Assembly: GCA_023432805.1 (NCBI GenBank) | Contig: JAEYUG010000025.1 | Coordinates: 1-17,124 of the forward strand | DNA from: Bacteroidota bacterium | GTDB taxonomy: Bacteria; Bacteroidota; Ignavibacteria; SZUA-365 | Length of the DNA: 17,124 bases | Reading direction: 5' to 3' | Shown: in pieces, positions 1 through 7,539 of the stretch | Numbering within the stretch: the stretch's first letter is position 1 | Layout of the letters: the number at the start of each line of letters is the position of its first letter | Made by a program: the position numbers and the translations under genes | The notes under the pieces: model-generated | What the model saw: only the letters and a program-made list of their open reading frames with translations | The model's database searches: none | What the model was told of the DNA's origin: nothing

Positions 1-31
1 CCGTTTTCCCTTGGGGAGGGCACTTTTTTGC

Positions 32-60
32 TTGACAATTCGGATGCGGAGCGGTAGGTT
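32..60 (+). promoter_or_regulatory. Possible promoter of the metal-efflux operon
   Basis: A perfect TTGACA (32-37) is followed 17 bases later by TAGGTT (55-60), a half-match to TATAAT that also resembles the Bacteroidota TAnnTTTG element. If used, transcription would begin at about 66-68, almost on the first ATG of the next gene, so the transcript would be nearly leaderless. No metal-regulator operator was recognised. Bases 1-31 show no gene I can support. Confidence 0.35.
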
Positions 61-67
61 ATTGGTC

Positions 68-574
68 ATGCGTTTTGCGACTTCCATAGTGCTGCGTTCC
101 TTCGTGACGGCGATGTTTCTCGCCGGCGCGATCGGTGTTCCCCTCTACGCACATGTCTGTGCGTCGCTGGGCACACGTGCGCTCATCTCCTCCTGCGCGA
201 TGCATGAGGAGGAGGAAGCGCCCGTGCAGCTCGCCACCCCGGTCGACGAGCCTGCCGTCGCAGCCTGCTGCAGCACGGGGGAAGCCGTGCATGACGCTCC
301 TGCGTCCCTCCCGGCTGTTGTCGAGGACGCCGCGTCTGTACACGACGCCATCTCCGGCGACTGCTGCGAGGATGTCGACGTCACGATGCAGGTGACCGAC
401 AGCTACACCGCAACACAGCATGCGCTCGCGATGCTTCCCATGGCAGTTGTCGGGATCGTGGCGATGCCCACCGTGCCGATTGTGCAGCCGGTGTCCATCC
501 CGTACTTCCCATCCGATCCATCCCCCCCTCCGCTTGTCGCGGACATCATCTCCTCCACCATACTTCTGATCTGA
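68..574 (+). CDS. Small exported Cys/His/Pro protein, HYC_CC_PP-like, copper-operon accessory
   Basis: This is a 168-residue protein with an N-terminal hydrophobic signal segment (about residues 5-28, cleavage near LYA). The mature part begins with His29-Val-Cys31 and goes on to Cys43 followed by a Met-His-Glu cluster, a CC pair at 67-68, a second CC pair at 99-100, and a PSPPP stretch at 151-155 near a hydrophobic tail. An H-x-C, CC and PP order matches what I recall as the HYC_CC_PP family, small proteins found beside metal-efflux genes in Bacteroidota. Members usually have HYC, but here it is HVC, so the assignment is by pattern and context. The start at 68 was chosen because it puts the signal peptide at the very N-terminus; an ATG at 11 would add 19 residues before it. 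It lies 209 bases before the TolC gene on the same strand. A role in binding or delivering periplasmic copper is inference. Confidence 0.6.
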   Translation: MRFATSIVLRSFVTAMFLAGAIGVPLYAHVCASLGTRALISSCAMHEEEEAPVQLATPVDEPAVAACCSTGEAVHDAPASLPAVVEDAASVHDAISGDCCEDVDVTMQVTDSYTATQHALAMLPMAVVGIVAMPTVPIVQPVSIPYFPSDPSPPPLVADIISSTILLI

Positions 575-783
575 TCGCTCGTGACGGGTGATGGACGCGT
601 GCGTCCGTCGTCCGTCGCGCCTGTCGCGCCTGTGCGTTGGACGATGGCGTCCCTCGACCGCAGTGCGTGAGCAGGGTGCCGGTTGCGCGGACTCCCACAT
701 CCGGCGAACCACGCAGCATCATCATCGGTCACGACTTCCAGACATCAGCAGGATGTTCACGCGAGTGGACATCGAGGACGCAT
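575..783. other. 209-base gap between accessory protein and TolC gene
   Basis: No convincing gene is seen here. A short inverted repeat, GGACGC/GCGTCC with a 2-base centre (593-606), sits just after the upstream stop codon and could be a weak attenuating hairpin, but it has no T-tract. A short direct repeat GTCGCGCCT follows near 610-635. A Shine-Dalgarno-like GAGG (774-777) sits 6 bases before the TolC ATG at 784 and supports that start. The TolC frame is open back to 637, but that part lacks a signal peptide and has atypical composition. Confidence 0.5.
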
Positions 784-2049
784 ATGACACACTTCATTTC
801 ACGTTGCACGGCGGTGGTGTTTGCCGTACTGCTCTGCGCGGCGCTGGCGCCGCCGCAGCTGCGGGCGATGGGCGACACGCTGTCGCTTGCGCGCATGCTC
901 GCCATGGCGCGCGCACAGAATCCCGCGCTCGCCGCGATGCACGCACGAACGCGGGCCGCCGAAGCGCGCATCCGTTCGGCGGAGGCATGGCCAGAGCCGC
1001 GCGTCTCGTTCGAATTCTTCCAGATACCCGTCGCGAAACCGAATCCCTTCACCGAGAACATGGAGTACGACTACTCCATCGAACAGATGATCCACTGGCC
1101 CGGCAAGCTGCGGCTGATGGGCGAGATGGAACGCGCCGGTGTACGCATGGCGCAGGAGAACACCGCGATGACCGCGCTCGAGCTGGAGGCTGCGGTGCGC
1201 GGTGCGCATGCGATGCTTTGGGGAGCGGAGCGCCGGCGCGAGATTCTCGCCGAGACGCGCGCACTCGCCGAACAGATCGCCGAGGGGGTGCGGGCACGCT
1301 ATGCCGTCGCCCGCGCGTCGCAGAGCGATGCGCTGCGCGCACAGACCGAGATCGAGAAACTCGCCAGCGATGCTGCCGCGATCGAGGCCGAAGTGCGCGG
1401 CGCCCGCGCGATGCTCAATGCCCTCGTGGGCCGCGACATCTCTTCGCCCATCATGCTGACGGACATGCCCGACACGACGATGTCGGCAACAGACGCCGCG
1501 ACGTCCCCGACCGACCGTGCGGATCTGCGCGCCATGCGTGCGGAAATCGAGATGCGTCGCACCGAGCAGGCCGCGATGCGGCGCGAACTGTATCCGGACT
1601 TCATGCTGCGCGGCATGTACAAGCAGATGCTCATGGGCATGCCGGATTACTATGCGCTGATGATCGGCGTGACCATCCCGGTGGCGCCATGGTCCCGCGG
1701 CCGCGTCGACGGCCGCATCGAAGAAGCGGAAGCCCGGGCCCGCGCCGGCGAGGAGATGCTGGCCGACATGCGCCGCATGAACGAAGCCCGCGTGCACGAA
1801 CTGCGCGCGCAGACCGAGGCGCTGCGCGAGCGCAGTGCGCGGATGCGCGACGCACTCATCCCCCAGGCCGACCAGGCCTTCGAATCCTCGCTCGCCTCGT
1901 ACCGCAGCGCCGGATCCGATTTCACCGCGGTGCTCGACAGCTACAGGATGCTGACCATGTACCGCATGGACCTGGCGATGCTGACGGCCGACTACGCCAC
2001 GGCGCTCGCGCGCCTGCGTCTGGCCGAGGGACGGGAGGATGGACGATGA
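784..2049 (+). CDS. TolC-family outer-membrane efflux protein (CusC-like)
   Basis: This 421-residue protein is the outer-membrane exit duct of a tripartite metal-efflux pump. A signal peptide occupies residues 1 to about 28 (hydrophobic core 10-22, cleavage near LRA). Two OEP repeats follow, at roughly 36-216 and 245-415. Each is rich in Ala, Glu and Arg, as expected for the long periplasmic helices, and each has a beta-strand segment (EPRVSFEFFQIP near 71-82; ELYPDFMLRGMYKQM near 268-282). The beta region is methionine-rich (YKQMLMGMPDYYALM, 279-293), which may suit copper, though that is inference. It is shorter than E. coli TolC or CusC, as in many Bacteroidota versions. The start at 784 gives a clean signal peptide and a GAGG 6 bases upstream. 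The stop codon overlaps the Asp/His-rich frame that starts at 2039, and the adaptor and pump genes follow directly, so the genes form one operon. Confidence 0.9.
   Translation: MTHFISRCTAVVFAVLLCAALAPPQLRAMGDTLSLARMLAMARAQNPALAAMHARTRAAEARIRSAEAWPEPRVSFEFFQIPVAKPNPFTENMEYDYSIEQMIHWPGKLRLMGEMERAGVRMAQENTAMTALELEAAVRGAHAMLWGAERRREILAETRALAEQIAEGVRARYAVARASQSDALRAQTEIEKLASDAAAIEAEVRGARAMLNALVGRDISSPIMLTDMPDTTMSATDAATSPTDRADLRAMRAEIEMRRTEQAAMRRELYPDFMLRGMYKQMLMGMPDYYALMIGVTIPVAPWSRGRVDGRIEEAEARARAGEEMLADMRRMNEARVHELRAQTEALRERSARMRDALIPQADQAFESSLASYRSAGSDFTAVLDSYRMLTMYRMDLAMLTADYATALARLRLAEGREDGR
2026..2038 (+). promoter_or_regulatory. Double Shine-Dalgarno-like tract at TolC gene end
   Basis: Two purine blocks, GAGGG (2026-2030) and GGGAGG (2033-2038), lie inside the TolC end. 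The first is 8 bases before the ATG at 2039, which opens the Asp/His-rich frame. The second is 7 bases before the ATG at 2046, which opens a poly-threonine frame joined to the adaptor. The sequence alone does not decide which start is used; the His-rich product makes more biological sense. Confidence 0.45.
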
Positions 2050-2224
2050 CGACCACCACGAACATGACGACCACGACGACCACGACGACCACGACGACCA
2101 CGACGAACAACGGACGCAGCATGCACACGGAGCACACGATGAGAGACCACGGCACACCGGAGACAGCGAAAGATCACAGCACACCGAGGCGCGTGCATGT
2201 AATGCGCGCGCACAGCACTATTGA
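2039..2224 (+). CDS. Asp/His-rich micro-protein, possible metal-binding peptide
   Basis: This is a 61-residue frame starting inside the end of the TolC gene and stopping 4 bases before the adaptor ATG at 2229. It begins MDDDDHHEHDD and then carries a run of DDH units from a 9-base repeat. Its C-terminal half still has scattered His and one Cys. His/Asp runs of this kind are known metal-binding tails, and the location inside a Cu/Ag efflux operon fits. It has no signal peptide, so as a free peptide it would be cytosolic. An alternative is that a frameshift, real or from sequencing, joins this segment to the TolC C-terminus as a His-rich periplasmic tail. Another is that the region is an untranslated spacer whose repeat makes a His frame by chance. 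Its stop and the adaptor ATG are close enough for translational coupling. I do not recognise a named family. Confidence 0.45.
   Translation: MDDDDHHEHDDHDDHDDHDDHDEQRTQHAHGAHDERPRHTGDSERSQHTEARACNARAQHY
2066..2101 (+). repeat. Four tandem copies of 9-base GACGACCAC
   Basis: Four perfect head-to-tail copies of GACGACCAC lie here, with near-matching sequence on both sides (from about 2048 to 2107). In the frame starting at 2039 the unit reads Asp-Asp-His, in the adaptor frame Thr-Thr-Thr, and on the opposite strand poly-Val. Tandem repeats of this sort can change copy number by slippage. A 9-base unit keeps the frame, so only the number of DDH units would vary. Confidence 0.85.
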
Positions 2225-2228
2225 ACGG

Positions 2229-3842
2229 ATGCTGCGACGCATCGTGGCGGCTCTTCTGATCCTCGTGGCGGCATGCACGGTTTCCGCATGCACGGGCGGC
2301 GGAGGGGAGGGCGGCGGTGCAGAGGCGGAGAAGGTGCAGTACACGTGTCCCATGCATCCTTCGGTTCTTTCCGACACGCCGGGGGCATGTCCCGTCTGTC
2401 ACATGGATCTGGTGCGCAAATCCGAGCAGACCGAGATGTCGGCCGAGGAGGCCGAGGCGCTGCACCGGGTGCGGCTGTCGGCCACGCAGCGCGTGATGGC
2501 CAATGTGGAGACCGAGGGCGTGCTGCGCGCGAAGTTTGCGCGCGGCATCGAGGCGGTCGGGGTGATCGATTTTGCCGAACCCCTGCAGGCCACCGTCAGC
2601 GCGCGGTTCCGGGCGCGCATCGAGGCGATGCACGTGAACTTCACGGGTGCCGTCGTGCGCAAGGGACAGCCGCTGTTCGATGTCTACAGCGCGGAGATTC
2701 TCACCGCGCAGCAGGACTACCTGATCGCGATGCGTGCACTCACGCGGGCGCAGGAGGCGGGCAATGCATCCGTTGAAGACATGCAGCAGGGATTGATCGA
2801 CGGCGCGCGTGCGCGGCTGCGGGTGCATTACGGATTGACGACCGCGCAGATCGCCGAGCTGGAACGACGCGGAACGGTGCTTCCGCAGATCACCTATCAC
2901 GCACCGATGTCGGGAACGGTGATCCGCAAGCAGGCCGTGCCCGGCCAGTATGTCGACGAGGGCACGCCGGTGCTGCAGATCGCCGATCTCTCGCGGGTGT
3001 GGTGCTATCTCGACATCAGCGAACAGGATCTGCGCGGCGTGCGCATCGGGCAACAGGTCGCGATCTCGACCGATGCCTGGCCGGGCGAATCCTTCGCCGG
3101 ACGCGTGACCTTCATCGATCCCGTCATGAACGGGGCGACGCGCACCGTGCGGGTGCGCGCCGAGCTGGCCAACGCCGGTGGACGCCTCAAACCGCAGATG
3201 TACGTCAAGGCGACGATCAGTGCCGCGGATGTCGAGGCGCTCGCCGTGCCTGCCTCGGCCGTGATCCAGACCGGGACGCGGGCAGTGGTCTGGGTGGAGG
3301 TCGGCAAGAACGAATTCGAGGTGCGTACGGTGCAGACCGGCGCACGCAGCGGAAGCCGTGTCGAGATTCTCTCGGGACTTGAAGAAGGCGACATGGTCGT
3401 CGTGACGGGCGGCTACCTGCTCGACTCGGAAAGCACGCTGCAGCATCCGGCGGCGCGTGCGGCAGACGGCGCAGCAGACGATGCAGCAGACGATGCAGCC
3501 GACACGAAGGCGCCGCAGGCGGGCGGGCAGTCCGCCGCGACGCAGGATGCACCGGCGCGGGAACAGGCAGCGGGCGGCACAGTGCGCACGATCAAGATCA
3601 CGGTCGACGGCGGCTACATGCCCGAGCAGATCACGTTGAAGAAGGGCGAGCGCGTGCGGCTGGTGTTCAACCGGGTCGAGGATTCGCGCTGCACCGACGA
3701 AATCGTGTTTCCGGACTTCGACATCCGGAAAAAGCTGCCCGCCTTCAAGGCGACGGCGATCGAACTGACGCCGACGAAGGCCGGCACCTTCACCTTCAGC
3801 TGCGGCATGGACATGCTGCACGGCACACTCGTGGTGCGGTGA
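2229..3842 (+). CDS. cusB: CusB-like periplasmic adaptor lipoprotein with cupredoxin tail
   Basis: This 537-residue membrane-fusion protein links the RND pump to the TolC duct. A lipoprotein signal ends in V-S-A-Cys21. A heavy-metal-binding domain follows at 38-63 (YTCPMHP and CPVCHMDL, with Cys40, His43, Cys54, Cys57 and His58), as in CusB-type adaptors. Residues about 100-400 form the HlyD/CusB core: barrel-sandwich halves around 120-150 and 222-255, a helical hairpin between them, and a beta-barrel near 257-335. An Ala/Asp-rich linker (about 407-450) leads to a C-terminal cupredoxin-like domain (452-537) with Cys488 and a CGMDMLHG motif (Cys525, Met527, Met529, His531) as likely copper ligands. 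The start at 2229 puts the lipoprotein signal first. In-frame ATGs at 2202 and 2046 would add 9 or 61 residues, the longer with an implausible poly-Thr run. The pump gene begins 4 bases after the stop. Confidence 0.88.
   Translation: MLRRIVAALLILVAACTVSACTGGGGEGGGAEAEKVQYTCPMHPSVLSDTPGACPVCHMDLVRKSEQTEMSAEEAEALHRVRLSATQRVMANVETEGVLRAKFARGIEAVGVIDFAEPLQATVSARFRARIEAMHVNFTGAVVRKGQPLFDVYSAEILTAQQDYLIAMRALTRAQEAGNASVEDMQQGLIDGARARLRVHYGLTTAQIAELERRGTVLPQITYHAPMSGTVIRKQAVPGQYVDEGTPVLQIADLSRVWCYLDISEQDLRGVRIGQQVAISTDAWPGESFAGRVTFIDPVMNGATRTVRVRAELANAGGRLKPQMYVKATISAADVEALAVPASAVIQTGTRAVVWVEVGKNEFEVRTVQTGARSGSRVEILSGLEEGDMVVVTGGYLLDSESTLQHPAARAADGAADDAADDAADTKAPQAGGQSAATQDAPAREQAAGGTVRTIKITVDGGYMPEQITLKKGERVRLVFNRVEDSRCTDEIVFPDFDIRKKLPAFKATAIELTPTKAGTFTFSCGMDMLHGTLVVR
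3459..3494 (+). repeat. 12-base tandem repeat in adaptor linker
   Basis: GCAGCAGACGAT occurs twice in tandem (3471-3482, 3483-3494) with a degenerate copy just upstream and a partial one downstream. It encodes the Ala-Ala-Asp-Asp run of the flexible linker before the cupredoxin domain, so length changes there would probably be tolerated. Confidence 0.7.
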
Positions 3843-3846
3843 CGCC

Positions 3847-6800
3847 ATGATCGAACGCATCATCGAATACTGCGCGCGCAACCGCTTCATCGTCATCCTC
3901 GCCTATCTCGTCATCACCGGCTGGGGCATCTGGGCGTTGGCGCGCACGCCCCTCGACGCAATTCCCGACCTGTCGGAAAATCAGGTCATCGTCTTCACCG
4001 AATGGATGGGCCGTTCACCCCAGCTGGTCGAAGACCAGGTCACGTTCCCCCTCGTCACCGCCCTGCAGGGCGTGCCCGAGGTGCATGCCGTCCGTGCCCA
4101 GTCGATGTTCGGCATGAGCTTCATCTACGTCATCTTCAACGAGAGCACCGATCCCTACTGGGCGCGCTCGCGCGTGCTCGAAAAACTCGCGACCGTGCAG
4201 GCCACCATGCCCGCCGGTGCGAAGGTGCAGCTCGGTCCCGATGGCACCGGCGTCGGCCACGTCTACTGGTACACCGTCGAGGGTTCGCGCGATCTCGGCA
4301 CCCTGCGTGCGGTGCAGGACTGGTACATCAAACTCAACCTCCAGGGCGTCGAGGGCGTGGCCGAGGTCGCCTCGATCGGCGGTTTCGTCAGGCAGTATCA
4401 GGTGGATGTCGATGTTGCGAAACTCCGGGCCTATGGCGTGACCGTCTCCGACGTCCGCAACGCAGTCATGCGTTCGAACAACGACGTCGGGGGGAAGCTG
4501 CTCGAGGTCGCAGACGCCGAGACGTTCATCCGCGGACAGGCGTACATCACCTCCCTGCGCGACATCGAGAACATTGTCGTGCGCACGGCTTCCGATGGCG
4601 TGCCCGTTCTGGTACGTGATGTCGGTACGGTGCAGATGGGCGGCGACATCCGACGGGGATCCCTCGAAAAAAACGGCGAGGGACAGACGGTCGGCGGCAT
4701 TGTGGTGGCGCGCTACGGCACGAACGCCCGCGAAGTGATCGAGCGGGTGAAGGAGCGGATCGAGAGTCTGAAACCGGGTCTGCCCGCGGGGGTCGAGATC
4801 AAGATGGCCTATGATCGCAGCGATCTGATCGACGCGGCGGTGGACACGCTGAAAAGCGCGTTGATCGAGGAGGCGATCGTCGTGTCGATTATCGTGCTGA
4901 TCTTCCTGCTGCATCTGCGCAGCGTGCTGCGCGTGGTCATCGAGATTCCGATCGCCGTGCTGATTTCGTTCATCTTCATGCACCTGTTCAACATCACGTC
5001 GAACATCATGTCGCTCGGAGGCATCGCGATTGCGATCGGGGTGATCGTCGACGCCTCGATCGTGCTGGTCGAGAACGCGTACAGGAATGTGGCGCGCGCG
5101 CAGTCCGAACGAGGCGAGCTGACGAAGGAGGACTACATCGAGATCTCGATCGTGTCGGCCAAGCAGGTGGGTCCCGCGATCTTCTTCAGCGTCGCGATCA
5201 TGGTCGTGTCCTTCCTGCCGGTGTTTCTTCTCGAAGGGCAGGAGGGGAAGCTGTTTCGTCCGCTCGCCTTCACGAAGACCTTCGTGCTCGCGGGTTCTGC
5301 GATCATCGCGATCACCCTCGTGCCGATGCTGATGACGATGCTCACGCGCGGGAAGTTCCGCACCGAAAATCGCAACCCGATCACGCGCGTGCTGAACCGA
5401 CTGTACGCGCCCGTCATCGCGTGGGTGCTGCGCTACCGGAAGACGACCCTCGCGATCAACATCATCGCCCTGCTCATCACGATTCCGATGATGTCGCGCA
5501 TCGGGTCGGAGTTCATGCCTGCGCTTGACGAGCAGAGCCTGCTGTTCATGCCGGTGACACTGCCCTCGGCGTCCATCACCGAGGTGAACCGCATCATGCA
5601 GGTACAGGATGCGATCATCCGCTCCGTGCCCGAGGTCGAGCTCGTGCTCGGCAAGGCGGGCCGGGCGGAGACCTCGACCGATCCCGCACCCGTCAGCATG
5701 ATCGAGAGCATCATCCTGCTCAAGCCGAAGAGCGAGTGGCGGGAGGGCATCACGAAGGACGACATCATCGGAGAATTGGATGCGAAACTCCAGATACCCG
5801 GCGTGCGCAACGGGTGGACACAGCCGATCATCAACCGGATCAACATGCTGGCCACGGGTGTGCGCACGGATCTCGGTGTGAAGATCTTCGGCCGCAATCT
5901 CGACACGCTCGAAGCGCTGGCGATCCAGGCGGAGCGCATTCTGCGTACGGTGCCCGGTGCTGCCGACCTCTATGCAGAGCGGACGCAGGGCGGGCTGTTT
6001 CTCGACATCGACATCGACCGCGAGGCCGTGGCGCGCTACGGTGTGAATCCCGCCGATCTGCAGGACATGATCGAGATCGCGATCGGCGGCGAGAACATCG
6101 GGACGGTGATCGAGGGACGCGAGCGTTTCCCGATTCGCGTGCGAGCGATGCGTGACGATCGTGAAACCGTCGAGGCGTTGCGCGCGCTTCCGGTGCCGGT
6201 GAATGTCGCGGCGGCGGGCTCGCCGGGTGCGGCGGTTGCGGTGGCTTCCCCCGGGAGCGGGGGAGGCGGGATGTCGGGCGGCATGGCGATGGGCGCGGGT
6301 GCCCCGGCGGGTGCGTCTTCCCCCACGTCCCTTCCCTCACCATCAGAGGAAGACGCACGTGCGAGTGTGTCGTCGCGGGCGCATGTGCCGCTCGGACAGC
6401 TCGCGCGCATCGCGATGCAGCCGGGTCCGCCGATGATCGCCAGCGAGGACGCCCAGCTGCGGTCGATCGTGTTTCTCAACGTACGCGGTCGCGACATGGG
6501 CAGCTTCGTCGAGGAGTCCAAGGAACTGCTCGGCCGGGAACTCCGGCTGCCACCCGGGTATACCGTGCAGTGGAGCGGGCAGTGGGAGAATCAGATCCGC
6601 GCGCGTGAGCGGTTGCAGATTCTCATGCCGATCGTGTTCCTGGTGATCTTCGTGATGCTGTACTTCATCACGAAGGATTTCAAGGAGGCGTTCGTGGTCA
6701 TGCTGTCGGTGCCCTTCGCGCTGATCGGCGGGGTGTATCTGCTCTATGCGCTGGGCTTCAACTTCTCGGTGGCGGTCTGGGTGGGATTCATCGCGCTGTA

Positions 6801-7185
6801 CGGACTGGCGGTGGAGACGGGCGTGGTGATGGTCGTGTATCTGCATGAGGCGCTCGACCGGAGGCTGCATGACCATGCCCGGGGGCTGCGCGGTCCCGTG
6901 ACGCTCGACGACGTGCGCGAAGCGACGATGGAAGGGGCGGTGCTACGCCTGCGTCCCAAGATCATGACCGTGGCGACAAGTCTGATCGGACTGATGCCGC
7001 TCATGTGGAGCACCGGTGTCGGAGCGGATGTGATGAAGCCGCTCGCGACACCGATGGTCGGGGGACTCGTGACCTCGACGATTCACGTGCTCGTGGTGAC
7101 GCCCGTGTTGTTCTACATCATGAAGGCCCGGGCGCTGAAGCAGGGAACGCTGGAGATGTCGAAGATGGCCAGCTGGATGAAATGA
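3847..7185 (+). CDS. cusA: CusA/CzcA-family RND heavy-metal efflux pump
   Basis: This 1112-residue inner-membrane proton-driven pump is the engine of the tripartite system. The N-terminus (MIERIIEYCARNRF, then TM1 at about 14-31) and the DAIPDLSENQVIVFTEW segment are typical of heavy-metal RND pumps. Clusters of membrane helices lie at about 340-500, 531-547 and 923-1095. The proton-relay region IAIAIGVIVDASIVLVENAYRN includes Asp402. By alignment from memory with E. coli CusA, the three Cu/Ag-binding methionines are present as Met568 (LLFMPVTLP), Met618 (DPAPVSMIES) and Met667 (NMLATGV), which favours Cu(I)/Ag(I) over Zn/Co/Cd. It is about 65 residues longer than E. coli CusA. Most of the excess is a Gly/Ala/Ser/Met insertion at about 786-845 in the second periplasmic porter region. 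The gene ends flush against the convergent ArsC-family gene, with no room for a terminator. Confidence 0.95.
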   Translation: MIERIIEYCARNRFIVILAYLVITGWGIWALARTPLDAIPDLSENQVIVFTEWMGRSPQLVEDQVTFPLVTALQGVPEVHAVRAQSMFGMSFIYVIFNESTDPYWARSRVLEKLATVQATMPAGAKVQLGPDGTGVGHVYWYTVEGSRDLGTLRAVQDWYIKLNLQGVEGVAEVASIGGFVRQYQVDVDVAKLRAYGVTVSDVRNAVMRSNNDVGGKLLEVADAETFIRGQAYITSLRDIENIVVRTASDGVPVLVRDVGTVQMGGDIRRGSLEKNGEGQTVGGIVVARYGTNAREVIERVKERIESLKPGLPAGVEIKMAYDRSDLIDAAVDTLKSALIEEAIVVSIIVLIFLLHLRSVLRVVIEIPIAVLISFIFMHLFNITSNIMSLGGIAIAIGVIVDASIVLVENAYRNVARAQSERGELTKEDYIEISIVSAKQVGPAIFFSVAIMVVSFLPVFLLEGQEGKLFRPLAFTKTFVLAGSAIIAITLVPMLMTMLTRGKFRTENRNPITRVLNRLYAPVIAWVLRYRKTTLAINIIALLITIPMMSRIGSEFMPALDEQSLLFMPVTLPSASITEVNRIMQVQDAIIRSVPEVELVLGKAGRAETSTDPAPVSMIESIILLKPKSEWREGITKDDIIGELDAKLQIPGVRNGWTQPIINRINMLATGVRTDLGVKIFGRNLDTLEALAIQAERILRTVPGAADLYAERTQGGLFLDIDIDREAVARYGVNPADLQDMIEIAIGGENIGTVIEGRERFPIRVRAMRDDRETVEALRALPVPVNVAAAGSPGAAVAVASPGSGGGGMSGGMAMGAGAPAGASSPTSLPSPSEEDARASVSSRAHVPLGQLARIAMQPGPPMIASEDAQLRSIVFLNVRGRDMGSFVEESKELLGRELRLPPGYTVQWSGQWENQIRARERLQILMPIVFLVIFVMLYFITKDFKEAFVVMLSVPFALIGGVYLLYALGFNFSVAVWVGFIALYGLAVETGVVMVVYLHEALDRRLHDHARGLRGPVTLDDVREATMEGAVLRLRPKIMTVATSLIGLMPLMWSTGVGADVMKPLATPMVGGLVTSTIHVLVVTPVLFYIMKARALKQGTLEMSKMASWMK

Positions 7186-7539
7186 TCAGGCGCTGACGAG
7201 GGCCATGATCCTGTCGGCGTCGAAGCCGACTGTGGTACCCTTGTCGGTGCGCACGATGGGTCGCTTGATGAGCATGGGGTCCGCAAGCAGAATCGGCACG
7301 ATCTCCGTTGCCGTGATGCTTGCGGACTTCGCACTCCAGCCGCCTTCGCGATACGCGGCCCCGCTCGTATTGAACAGCTTCTTCGGATGATCGACCGCGG
7401 CGAGCGCGTCCTTCAGCATCGCCTTGGTCGGCGCCGTCTCGCGGTAGTTCCTGAACACATGTGCGATGCCCGCGTCCGCAAGCAGTTTCAGCGCCTTGCG
7501 CGTCGTTCCGCAGGTGGGGATGCCCCAGACTTCGATCAT
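7186..7539 (-). CDS. ArsC/Spx/YffB-family thioredoxin-fold protein
   Basis: This is a 117-residue protein of the arsenate reductase-like family, a thioredoxin-fold group that includes ArsC, YffB and Spx/MgsR. The N-terminal PTCGTTRKA has one reactive-type Cys10 and no second Cys in a CxxC, so it is unlike redox-sensing Spx (CxxC) and nearer YffB or ArsC. The family's later signature is present as KRPIV (92-96, with Arg93) and GFD (105-107). The length is normal. The start codon overlaps the stop of the exonuclease gene as ATGA, so the two are translationally coupled. Sequence alone does not separate arsenate reductase from an RNA-polymerase-binding regulator or an uncharacterised reductase. 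Nothing nearby (no arsB or arsR) supports arsenic resistance. Confidence 0.85.
   Translation of the reverse strand: MIEVWGIPTCGTTRKALKLLADAGIAHVFRNYRETAPTKAMLKDALAAVDHPKKLFNTSGAAYREGGWSAKSASITATEIVPILLADPMLIKRPIVRTDKGTTVGFDADRIMALVSA

Noticed and set aside
2048..2107. CRISPR-like short repeat array
   Set aside because: The units are contiguous 9-base copies without spacers; it is a coding-type tandem repeat.
799..2184. 461-codon minus-strand frame opposite TolC
   Set aside because: It is antisense to TolC, with a Trp/Ser run at its start that is only the complement of the DDH repeat, and no recognisable domains.
588..2228. Long N-terminal extension of the CusB-like frame back to 588
   Set aside because: It overlaps the whole TolC gene in another frame, is Arg/Ala-rich as shadows of GC-rich genes are, and would bury the lipoprotein signal that begins at 2229.
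2046..2228. Adaptor start at ATG 2046 giving an N-terminal poly-threonine run
   Set aside because: The ATG has a well-spaced GGGAGG and overlaps the TolC stop codon, but the product would put about 60 odd residues before a clear lipoprotein signal. It is kept only as an alternative in the adaptor entry.
1992..3896. 634-codon open frame on the minus strand opposite TolC end and CusB
   Set aside because: It is antisense to a well-supported gene, with His/Arg/Asp-rich composition and no domain pattern; long antisense frames are expected at this GC content.
7186..7539. Arsenate-resistance gene linked to the metal-efflux operon
   Set aside because: It is on the opposite strand, coupled to an exonuclease gene, and has no arsR or arsB neighbour; family membership alone does not give arsenate reductase activity.
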